Position numbers and translations under genes: made by a program. Positions 1 to 6,218 of a DNA stretch of 14,816 nucleotides are shown here, piece by piece (the first letter of the stretch is position 1; each line of letters begins with the position of its first letter). The notes beneath the pieces are model-generated. The model saw only the letters and a program-made list of their open reading frames with translations, was not told the DNA's origin and made no database searches. The stretch is from an uncultured Phycisphaerales bacterium (lineage in GTDB: Bacteria > Planctomycetota > Phycisphaerae > Phycisphaerales > SM1A02), in the NCBI GenBank assembly GCA_946886375.1, contig CAMPIL010000042.1:1-14816 (forward strand), given 5' to 3'.

Positions 1-28
1 TCGGGCAACGTCCGGCCGGGCTTCCGCA

Positions 29-46
29 GGCGGACTGTTGTCCGCC
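29..46. repeat. Perfect 7-bp hairpin with TGTT loop
   Basis: GGCGGAC at 29-35 pairs perfectly with GTCCGCC at 40-46 around a TGTT loop. No T-run follows on either side, so this is not a typical intrinsic terminator. It may lie inside a gene that starts outside the window. Confidence 0.5.
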
Positions 47-185
47 GCTCGGCAAGAGACTGGCGACGGCCGCGCGATTTCGGATTCAGGCGAGACGGAT
101 CGAGCGGTGGGGGGTGTTGCCGTGGCGTGTCGCGCGGGCTTCTGAAGTTGGACTGTCACGCTCCAAATCCTCCTGACTGGCTGCG

Positions 186-209
186 CGGTCTCCAGCATGC
201 TGGAGACCG
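186..209. repeat. 24-bp perfect palindrome
   Basis: Bases 186-209 read identically on both strands, centred on GCATGC, with GGTCTCC at 187-193 answered by GGAGACC at 202-208. As RNA it would form a stem of about 10 bp with a 4-base loop. It lies 10 bases after a plus-strand stop codon at 174-176, so it could act as a terminator-like or 3'-end-protecting hairpin, though no strong T-run follows. A dimeric-protein binding site is the alternative. Confidence 0.6.
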
Positions 210-370
210 GTCCATGTTTGGGCGCACCGACACCGCACCGGATGTGAATCCGTCCTGAAACGTGCTTGGGCGCGCCGGAAACCGTGATGTTGGGCGAATC
301 CATCCCCAGCCGCGGCGGTCATGCGAGCATCGCATCGACCCACCGCAAGGCTTGCACCCACAGACGCTGA

Positions 371-418
371 CAGGCTGGTCAGCCTGATTCATCCGTCATC
401 GCGACGGGTGAGTCAGGC
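371..418 (+). other. Long stem-loop with overlapping alternative hairpin
   Basis: Bases 382-397 pair with 403-418 over 16 consecutive positions around the loop ATCGC. Fourteen pairs are Watson-Crick and two (392/408 and 388/412) are U-G wobbles only when read as plus-strand RNA; on the other strand they are A-C mismatches. The left arm begins with GCCTG (382-386), which can instead pair with CAGGC at 371-375 in the hairpin CAGGCTG-GT-CAGCCTG (371-386). The two folds are mutually exclusive. No known riboswitch or RNA family consensus was recognised, and no clear gene follows on the plus strand. Confidence 0.45.
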
Positions 419-567
419 GGACGGAAGCCGACCGTCCCGCTGAGGAGTGCTCGTTCGTCCAGTGAACGATGTGCGAAGAGTATCGCGAAGTGCGCATCGC
501 ACAAGGGGCAAATCAGTGGCGGCGCGCGCGAAATGTTCAAACTCCGCGAAACTTCAAGGTGAATCGC

Positions 568-587
568 GCGCGAAAAATTTTTCGCGC
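568..587. repeat. 20-bp perfect palindrome with AT core
   Basis: GCGCGAAAAATTTTTCGCGC is a perfect 20-bp palindrome. Just upstream are two related copies of CGCGAAA-n-TTCAA (527-540 and 545-557). Just downstream is TTCTCCACA (592-600), one mismatch from the DnaA box TTATCCACA, and an inverted TTGTCCACC-like site near 616-624. Together they look like a protein-binding region, but two degenerate boxes are too few to call an origin. Confidence 0.5.
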
Positions 588-753
588 CGCGTTCTCCACA
601 CCTTGTCAATTCACGGTGGACAACTGGTTCGCAGCGGCACGCCGCGTTCACGTCGTGGTCAATGCGCGCCGCAATCGGCGCGGGCGATGCGAGAGATTGC
701 ACTTGACCGTCCGCCGCAACGCGTCCGGGCGCAGGCATTTGCGCATCGGCCGG

Positions 754-1716
754 TCACAGTGGGCGAATCATTGCGCGACGCCGAAGCGCCTGCTTGAAGC
801 CTTCCGCCAGATACAGCGACAGCGCCGGTTGGTTGGCTTCATCCACCGCCAGATTCATCGATCGCTCGGATCGGTTGTCCACCAGTGCAAGGCCGTGCTG
901 AAGAAGCCGCCGGCCAAGTCCGCGGCCTCGCGCCGCCTTGGCCAGACCCAGGTACACCAGTTCCATCGCATGATGATCCGCGGATGGATTCAGCAGCAGC
1001 GCACCAACGGCTGTGCCACGCTCGCGCACGATGGTCCACAGGTTGGGGTCGAACGTTCCCGAAGCGCGATGGCCTTCGAGAATATCCACGGTCCGGCGGT
1101 GGCCGCGCAGCCCCGGACAGTCCAGCGTGTCTTCGTACGATCGATCCAGCACGTCGATCAACTCATCGTGCAACGATTCGTTGAAGGTGATCGCTTCAAT
1201 GCCGGCGGGCCAGATCGGCCGGGGCTGGGGACGCGGCGAGTGAAGCGGACGCTCCAGGTAACTCAAGATCGCCAAATCCTGAAATCCCGCAGCGGCAAAA
1301 GCCCGGTGCTCCAGCGATTCCACCGGTTCCAGCAACACCTGTGCAAGGTTGACGTTCAACTGCGGAAGTTGCCTGGCGGCATGATCGATCAATTCTGAAA
1401 GTGAAGGCAGGGAGCCCGCGCCGGCCGGTCGGCTGGCGAACACCATCGCCGTGCGCCCGGGACTGGGAACCGTGAGCACCGTTGATACGATTCGTCCCTG
1501 GCGATCCAGCCGCGACCACATGCCCAGAAGGCTGATTCGATGATCGCGGGCGAAATCGATGAATCGCCGGGCGTGATCGCGGTCGGGATGGGGGCCCGTG
1601 GCGAGCAATCGCGCAATGGCCTCGGGCTGCCGTTCCACCGGGACCTGAATGATGCCTCCGGGGCCATCATCGTCCGGTTGCCGCAACTGATTGGGGTTGG
1701 TCTGCGAAATAGTCAT
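754..1716 (-). CDS. GNAT-family N-acetyltransferase, tandem-domain type
   Basis: A 320-residue cytoplasmic protein expected to transfer an acyl group from acetyl-CoA to an amine; the substrate cannot be read from the sequence. The C-terminal half is a clear GNAT domain. A strand (MELVYLGLAK) runs into the acetyl-CoA pyrophosphate loop RGRGLG at about residues 263-268, then a helix, and the end carries NLAVDEANQPALSLYLAEGF, the usual last strand-helix of the fold. The N-terminal half (about 20-160) looks like a degenerate first GNAT domain ending in a GF-x-x-L-x-x-L-x-Y-L pattern, so the layout resembles tandem GNAT proteins such as mycothiol synthase. ATG at 1716 is the first start in frame; no convincing Shine-Dalgarno precedes it. 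It is divergent from the secreted-protein gene at 1783, with 66 bases between. Family call is firm, substrate unknown. Confidence 0.85.
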   Translation of the reverse strand: MTISQTNPNQLRQPDDDGPGGIIQVPVERQPEAIARLLATGPHPDRDHARRFIDFARDHRISLLGMWSRLDRQGRIVSTVLTVPSPGRTAMVFASRPAGAGSLPSLSELIDHAARQLPQLNVNLAQVLLEPVESLEHRAFAAAGFQDLAILSYLERPLHSPRPQPRPIWPAGIEAITFNESLHDELIDVLDRSYEDTLDCPGLRGHRRTVDILEGHRASGTFDPNLWTIVRERGTAVGALLLNPSADHHAMELVYLGLAKAARGRGLGRRLLQHGLALVDNRSERSMNLAVDEANQPALSLYLAEGFKQALRRRAMIRPL

Positions 1717-1729
1717 AGGACCGCCATCG

Positions 1730-1757
1730 TTGACGGCATCGCGGCCACCATTACAAT
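1730..1757 (+). promoter_or_regulatory. Sigma70-type promoter for the secreted-protein gene
   Basis: TTGACG (1730-1735) and TACAAT (1752-1757) each match the housekeeping consensus at five of six positions and are separated by 16 bases. The predicted start of transcription, near 1764, lies about 20 bases before the ATG at 1783. It sits in the short gap between two divergent genes. Confidence 0.6.
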
Positions 1758-1782
1758 AACCGTTTCGGCCCAGTCAGGAGCA

Positions 1783-2412
1783 ATGAGCATGTTGCGGTCA
1801 TTTGGACGCGCCAGATTGAACAACGCTGCGGCCCTCGCCACCTTCGCTGCGCTGGCTTTGACAAGCCTGGCCATGGCTTTCCCCAAGCCGGCCCCCGTGC
1901 CCTATCGCTGGGAACTCAACTTCGAGGCTGGCCCATTGCGGCTCTACACCGATCCGGGTGGCACAGGCTCGTACTGGTACTTCACGTACACAGTCACCAA
2001 CCGCACCAACAAGGACCAGCTCTGGGCCCCCAAGATGGTGCTTTTCACAGACACGGGGGATATCCTGCCCGCCGGCAAGGACGTGCCCACCGCAGTCACC
2101 AACGGCCTGCTTGAACTGCTCGGCAACGAATTCCTGGAAGATCAGAACACAGTTATTGGCGAACTGCTGCAAGGCAAGGAGAACGCCAAGGAGGGTCTGA
2201 TCGTCTGGCCCGCCCGCAACCTCCGCGTGACGGAAATGTCGCTGTTCATCACCGGAATCAGCGGCGAGACGGCCCGAGTGAAAAACCCTGTGACCGGCAC
2301 AGACATCACGCTCTACAAGACCCTGCAGCGGGATTACCTGGTTCCGGGCAATGCACAGGCTCGCGGCAGCGAACCGGTTTCACTGGTTCAAGAGACGTGG
2401 ATTTTGCGTTGA
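1783..2412 (+). CDS. Secreted protein of unknown function, conserved-looking
   Basis: Up to 209 residues. The frame is open further upstream, but AGGAG at 1776-1780 fixes the start at ATG 1783 or, with better 8-base spacing, ATG 1789 (207 residues). The N-terminus is a typical signal peptide: arginines, then an alanine/leucine-rich stretch ending in AMA before FPKPAP, so export is expected. The mature part has no recognised catalytic motif. It has a strand-rich start (YWYFTYTVTNRTNKDQLW), which suggests an Ig-like sandwich, then a helical stretch (LLELLGNEFLEDQNTVIGEL) and a second strand-rich part (GISGETARVKNP) ending in ETWILR. The regular, ungapped make-up resembles a conserved planctomycete family, an impression I could not test. 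It lies 69 bases before rpmA on the same strand. Confidence 0.75.
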   Translation: MSMLRSFGRARLNNAAALATFAALALTSLAMAFPKPAPVPYRWELNFEAGPLRLYTDPGGTGSYWYFTYTVTNRTNKDQLWAPKMVLFTDTGDILPAGKDVPTAVTNGLLELLGNEFLEDQNTVIGELLQGKENAKEGLIVWPARNLRVTEMSLFITGISGETARVKNPVTGTDITLYKTLQRDYLVPGNAQARGSEPVSLVQETWILR

Positions 2413-2481
2413 TCCCACGCTAAACTGTAAGGCTCGGCACGCCGGACGCATCGGCAGCCGATTTTTTGGAGTCTTTTCGTC

Positions 2482-2769
2482 ATGGCACATAAAAAGGGAC
2501 AAGGCTCGACCCGCAACGGCCGAGATTCAAACCCGCAGTTCCGTGGGATCAAGATTTATGGCGGGCAGTTCGCCCAGGCCGGCTCTCAAATCGTCCGCCA
2601 GTGCGGCACGCGGTTCAAGGCAGGCTACCTCGTCAAACGCGCCAACGACGATTCGCTGTTCGCGACCATCGACGGCACGGTTCGCTTTCGCGGCCGCTTC
2701 GTGGACATCATCCCGGCGGATTCATCCATCCCGTCGTACACGGCGGCGGGAAGCGTTGCTATGGGTTGA
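2482..2769 (+). CDS. rpmA: 50S ribosomal protein L27
   Basis: A 95-residue large-subunit ribosomal protein whose N-terminal tail reaches towards the peptidyl transferase centre. It begins [16 protein letters not shown], the family's hallmark, and continues with GGQ, the RQ-x-GT-x-F-x-x-G segment and [14 protein letters not shown]. There is no N-terminal extension of the kind cleaved in Firmicutes, so the mature form should start at the second residue. GGAG at 2468-2471 lies 10 bases before the ATG. L21 (rplU), which normally precedes rpmA, is absent here; a secreted-protein gene takes that place. A strong terminator follows, so rpmA appears transcriptionally separated from obgE downstream. 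Length and sequence are normal, and the call is very secure. Confidence 0.97.
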   Translation: MAHKKGQGSTRNGRDSNPQFRGIKIYGGQFAQAGSQIVRQCGTRFKAGYLVKRANDDSLFATIDGTVRFRGRFVDIIPADSSIPSYTAAGSVAMG

Positions 2770-2793
2770 GCACCTCTCATTGAAGAAGTAAAG

Positions 2794-2824
2794 AAGAGAC
2801 GCCAAGCGGCGTCTCTTTCTTTTT
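2794..2824 (+). terminator. Strong intrinsic terminator after rpmA
   Basis: AAGAGACGCC (2794-2803) pairs perfectly with GGCGTCTCTT (2808-2817) around an AAGC loop, followed by TCTTTTT. The 10-bp stem and T-run are textbook. An A-rich stretch before the stem could make it work weakly in the other direction too. It lies 24 bases after the rpmA stop codon. Confidence 0.9.
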
Positions 2825-3036
2825 GGGAAGCGTGCACATCGCTGCGCCGTTTTCGGCCTTGTTGATCCTGAGAGGCGTCATCGATTGCCGCTGGTGAGTT
2901 GCTGCCGCAGGGCGAATCACAATCGGTGGTTGAGGGTTGGGTCGCAGTTTCGCCGGCATGTGTGCTTCCTTGGCAATGACTCGGCACGCTGGCCATGTGA
3001 TGCTGCGTTTTCCTTCCGGTGCCTAGGATGTCCGGC

Positions 3037-3252
3037 ATGAGCAGCGTCATTACAACTTCGCGCGAAATTCTGGGGGGAATGCCGGTGTTCGCTGGCACGC
3101 GCGTTCCTGCGCAAACGCTCATTGACTATCTTGAAGGTGGCGAGACGATCGATGATTTTCTCGAAGGATTCCCGACGGTTACCCGAGATCAGGTCATCGC
3201 CTTCCTTGATGAGGTCAAAGACATGTTGCTGCCGCCAAAGAGAGTCGCGTGA
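3037..3252 (+). CDS. DUF433-family antitoxin
   Basis: A 71-residue protein of the DUF433 (VapB-like antitoxin) family, expected to bind and neutralise the toxin encoded directly after it and to bind DNA to control the pair. The signature is clear: SREILGGMPVFAGTRVPAQT at residues 8-27, then DYLEGGETIDDFLEGFP-x-V-x-R-x-Q. In the family this forms a winged helix-like fold. In-frame GTG 3019 and ATG 3028 are possible starts, but AGGA at 3025-3028 lies 8 bases before ATG 3037, which gives the family's usual N-terminus. The stop overlaps the toxin start by 4 bp (GTGA), indicating translational coupling. The 200 bases upstream, after the rpmA terminator, contain only a weak TTGGCA -35-like element. 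Confidence 0.85.
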   Translation: MSSVITTSREILGGMPVFAGTRVPAQTLIDYLEGGETIDDFLEGFPTVTRDQVIAFLDEVKDMLLPPKRVA

Positions 3253-3569
3253 GAATTCTTCTGGATGAATGCGTTGACTGGCGGCTTGGACGCGAACTGG
3301 GAGATCATGACGTCAGCACGCTAACAGAAGTTGGATGGGCGGGCGCCACGAACGGCGAGTTGCTGCAGCGCGCTCAAGCACAGTTTGATGTGTTCTTGAC
3401 CACCGATCAGAATCTTCAATTCGAACAGCACATACACTCCTTTTCCATTGCAGTGGTCGTACTTTGCGGCAAAAGCAATCGGCTCGCGGATCTGCGACCT
3501 CTGCTGCCGCAACTATGCTCGATCATGGGCCTGCTGAAGCCTGGCACCGTCACAAGACTCGGCGAATGA
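3249..3569 (+). CDS. DUF5615 PIN-like toxin
   Basis: A 106-residue PIN-like protein, the usual partner of DUF433 antitoxins and a likely ribonuclease. The first strand MRILLDEC places acidic Asp6 and Glu7 as in PIN domains, and the later TTDQNL supplies Asp53, with further acidic residues between. It starts at GTG 3249 inside the antitoxin stop, giving a 4-bp overlap with no separate ribosome site. At 106 residues it is a normal length for the family and appears intact. It ends 26 bases before obgE. Toxin activity and its RNA target are inferred from the family and the pairing, not seen directly. Confidence 0.82.
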   Translation: MRILLDECVDWRLGRELGDHDVSTLTEVGWAGATNGELLQRAQAQFDVFLTTDQNLQFEQHIHSFSIAVVVLCGKSNRLADLRPLLPQLCSIMGLLKPGTVTRLGE

Positions 3570-3595
3570 ACTTCTGCGATTATCATTGAACAACC

Positions 3596-4642
3596 ATGCT
3601 CTTTCTCGATCGCGCCACCATCTTCATTCGTGCCGGCAGGGGCGGGAACGGCGCGGTCAGTCTGCGACGTGAAAAGTACATTCCCAAGGGCGGACCCGAT
3701 GGCGGTGATGGCGGGAAGGGCGGCGATGTCGTCATCGTTGCCGATCCTTCCTATGACACGCTCATTCATCTCACGCATCATCCGCGCTACCGCGCCAAGA
3801 ACGGCGGGCACGGCATGGGCAAGTCCATGAGCGGCGGCGACGGGGCCGATGTCATCGTCCCGGTGCCGCTGGGCACCGTTGTCGCAGATCAAGATTCCGG
3901 ACACGTCCTCGCCGACATCGACCAGCCCGGCCAACGCGTGATTGTGGCACGCGGCGGCAAGGGCGGCTTGGGCAATGAACGCTTCAAGACTTCGACCCAT
4001 CAGACCCCGATGGAGTCCACGCCCGGCGAGCCCGGCGATGAGCGCACGCTTCAACTTGAACTGAAACTGCTTGCCGATGTGGGGCTGGTCGGCCTGCCCA
4101 ACGCGGGCAAGTCCACGCTGCTGCGTGCGGTCAGCCGCGCCACGCCCAAGGTGGCGGATTATCCCTTCACCACGCTCTCGCCACACCTGGGCATTGCGGA
4201 ATTGCCCGGTCATCGCAGGCTGGTGGTGGCGGACATTCCCGGCTTGATCTCCGGCGCGGCGCAGGGCGCGGGACTTGGCCACGATTTTCTTCGGCACATC
4301 GAACGCACCGCGGTGCTGGTGCACGTGCTGGACATGGCGCCGCTGGACAATTCGGACGTGGCGGAGAATTATGAAGTGATTCGCCGCGAACTGCTGGAGT
4401 ATTCGGTCGAGTTGGCGGAGAAGCCCGAGATCATCGTGTTCAACAAGATCGACCTGGTCCCGCCGGATGAACGCAGCGAGTGCGCGAAGAAACTCATCGC
4501 CAAGTTGCGCCTGCCGCGAGATGTGAATCCAATCCTCGTCAGCGGCGCGACCGGCGAAGGCGTGCCGGAATTGCTTGAGGCGTGTTGGACAGCGCGAGGC
4601 AAGCGCGAAGCGGTGGGGTGGACGGCGACGAATTCACCGTGA
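3596..4642 (+). CDS. obgE: Obg/CgtA GTPase, ribosome-associated
   Basis: A 348-residue Obg-family GTPase that binds the large ribosomal subunit and takes part in its maturation and in stress signalling. Residues 1-158 form the glycine-rich Obg fold, with the repeated G-rich turns KGGPDGGDGGKGGDV and ARGGKGGLGN. The GTPase domain follows: P-loop GLPNAGKST (166-174), switch I with DYPFTTL, DIPG (213-216) followed by GAAQGAGLGHDFLRHIERT, NKID (283-286) and SGA (316-318). There is no long C-terminal OCT domain, as in many homologues. The ATG has no Shine-Dalgarno. TATCAT at 3581-3586 could be a -10 element giving an almost leaderless transcript, which would fit the terminator between rpmA and this gene. 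A toxin-antitoxin pair lies between rpmA and obgE. Confidence 0.97.
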   Translation: MLFLDRATIFIRAGRGGNGAVSLRREKYIPKGGPDGGDGGKGGDVVIVADPSYDTLIHLTHHPRYRAKNGGHGMGKSMSGGDGADVIVPVPLGTVVADQDSGHVLADIDQPGQRVIVARGGKGGLGNERFKTSTHQTPMESTPGEPGDERTLQLELKLLADVGLVGLPNAGKSTLLRAVSRATPKVADYPFTTLSPHLGIAELPGHRRLVVADIPGLISGAAQGAGLGHDFLRHIERTAVLVHVLDMAPLDNSDVAENYEVIRRELLEYSVELAEKPEIIVFNKIDLVPPDERSECAKKLIAKLRLPRDVNPILVSGATGEGVPELLEACWTARGKREAVGWTATNSP

Positions 4643-4672
4643 GCGAGCAATCGCGCGTGGCCAGGCTGGTGA

Positions 4673-6178
4673 TCAGTGTTCGTCTTCGGGTTCTCGCCGC
4701 GGCGCGTTGAAGACGATATCGAAATCACTCGCTGGCGCTTTGGCGCGCGTACGACTCGGGCGTTTTTCCTCTGGCTTCTCGACTCCGCCGTTGTCGATGC
4801 CGTCCACGCCCATTGAATAAAGCAGATAGGGACGACCGAACGGATCGTCCGTGATGCGGCGATAGACGAACGATTGATCGTTGTTCGCGTCAATGGGCAG
4901 CGAGGCGAGAAAATCCGGCTCGAGCGATTCGAGATGTTCGGGGAATTCCGCGTGCGCAATCCGATATTCCTGAAGCGCAATCATAATCCGCATCTGATCG
5001 AGTCTTGCCGCCGTTCTTGACGTACTGTCAATGAATTTCTGCAACGCCGGCGCGATCAGCCGCACTATTGCCATACGCTTCGGCAGCGTGTTCAGCCATG
5101 CATCCACATTGAAGGTCGTCCATCGGCTCGATGTTGGTACATCGCATTGCGCGATGCACTGATCAATGTACGAATCATAACTGGCGAGTGTTTCGCGGCG
5201 ATCCGCCCTCGCAAAACGCCCGAGAATCAATCCAGAGAGCGTTCGGTTTTGAGCAATGCCGCCATTTTCAATGTCGCCCATCGCGCCCACATCGACGTAT
5301 CCATTGCCCGTCCCATCATCGGTGTACACGCGCTGCACAAAATCCCAGAAAACTCGCCGCTCGCCTTCCAACGCAAGTTTCACCTCGGCAAGCGGATGAT
5401 GGTCAATGCTTTCCCGAAATCTCCGACAGTGGGCGGTATCGAAATCGAATTCCATCATCTCAGAGCGCAGTTCTTCGATCGCAGCCATTTGAATCGACTG
5501 CGCCACGAGGTGAAAAATGACGCTGGGTTGATAGGAAATCGTCTGCGCCATCGCGAGCAGGTCATCAAACGCGTCGGCGACCTCATCATCATCGTGAGCA
5601 ATACTCGCCAGCCGCATCGACGCTGCCCGTGCTTTGGCCAGATTTCGGCATTGCGCTAGTTCCGGCATCAGCTCAAATATCATGGACGATGCAGCATCGC
5701 CCGTGCGGAAACCAATTCCCATGTGTGCGAACTCTCGTAGTTTCTCGAACACGCCCTGTTCGCGCAGCCGCTGGAGCACAGCAAGTTCCGGTTCAATGTG
5801 ATCGGGCAAATAGCGGCCTTGAGACACTCTCTGAAAATCAACAAAAGGAGTGTCGTACGGATCAGCGCCTGAACGCCGTGGCGCACCGTCGGTTTCCATG
5901 AGGTTGACGTATTCATTGGTGATACGATTGCAATCCGTGACGGCTTCAATCAATTTGTTCCACGCATTATCGCCGCTGCTCGGCGAAACCCCGGCCGCCT
6001 GCGCGGCTAGTTGCCGAAATTCGGCGCGGTAATCGTGCGTGATTTTCGGCGATGCGGTGTACACATTCCAAATCTGCACAACCACCCAGCCGATTCCAAC
6101 CACCGCGAGGACGAACATCAATAGCAAGACGTTGCGCGGGCGATACCAGGGAGGTTTGTTCTGCGGGTGAGTAGTCAT
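4673..6178 (-). CDS. Membrane-anchored SPxITHDY protein with pseudopilin-G-like C-terminal motif
   Basis: A 501-residue protein of unknown function. A short N-terminal tail precedes one membrane segment (about residues 17-38), so the bulk is probably outside the cytoplasm. Directly after it comes SPKITHDY (43-50), then a long mostly helical region. Near the C-terminus is DPFGRPYLLYSMGVDG (from residue 445) followed by DNGG, which resembles the metal-binding end of type II secretion pseudopilin GspG. There is no pilin-type prepilin cleavage site, so this is not a pseudopilin itself. The gene opening the right edge of the window (13701) shares SPxITHDY and the helical region. The frame extends to 6253, but ATG 6178 sits right before the tail and avoids overlap with the protease gene, which ends 40 bases upstream. 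No Shine-Dalgarno is seen. Confidence 0.75.
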   Translation of the reverse strand: MTTHPQNKPPWYRPRNVLLLMFVLAVVGIGWVVVQIWNVYTASPKITHDYRAEFRQLAAQAAGVSPSSGDNAWNKLIEAVTDCNRITNEYVNLMETDGAPRRSGADPYDTPFVDFQRVSQGRYLPDHIEPELAVLQRLREQGVFEKLREFAHMGIGFRTGDAASSMIFELMPELAQCRNLAKARAASMRLASIAHDDDEVADAFDDLLAMAQTISYQPSVIFHLVAQSIQMAAIEELRSEMMEFDFDTAHCRRFRESIDHHPLAEVKLALEGERRVFWDFVQRVYTDDGTGNGYVDVGAMGDIENGGIAQNRTLSGLILGRFARADRRETLASYDSYIDQCIAQCDVPTSSRWTTFNVDAWLNTLPKRMAIVRLIAPALQKFIDSTSRTAARLDQMRIMIALQEYRIAHAEFPEHLESLEPDFLASLPIDANNDQSFVYRRITDDPFGRPYLLYSMGVDGIDNGGVEKPEEKRPSRTRAKAPASDFDIVFNAPRREPEDEH

Positions 6179-6218
6179 GGCCAGTGCAATTGTGTTTGAA
6201 CGGCAAAACGATCGTACT

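Larger units (their letters stand above)
1..753. other. No supported gene; region rich in inverted repeats
   Basis: No reading frame here looks like a real protein: all are arginine-rich, low in hydrophobic residues and unrecognised. A plus-strand frame open from base 3 ends at a TGA at 174-176, and another ends at 143-145. Either could be the tail of a gene beginning left of the window, and the first stops 10 bases before a perfect palindrome. The segment holds several separate inverted repeats (29-46, 186-209, 371-386, 382-418, 451-469, 470-503, 568-587), unlike the coding remainder. It lies downstream of the acetyltransferase gene, which ends at 754 on the minus strand. It could be a structured untranslated region, a non-coding RNA or a protein-binding region; the sequence does not decide. 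Confidence 0.5.

Noticed and set aside
1..753. Possible RNase P RNA, tmRNA or SRP RNA
   Set aside because: The conserved cores of these RNAs were looked for by eye on both strands and not found.
469..1398. Long plus-strand open frame opposite the acetyltransferase
   Set aside because: It is antisense to a clear GNAT gene, its protein is arginine- and histidine-rich without any domain, and its length is explained by the codon bias of the real gene.
2625..3122. 165-codon minus-strand frame across the rpmA terminator
   Set aside because: It runs through rpmA, a clear terminator and the antitoxin start, and its protein has no domain-like features.
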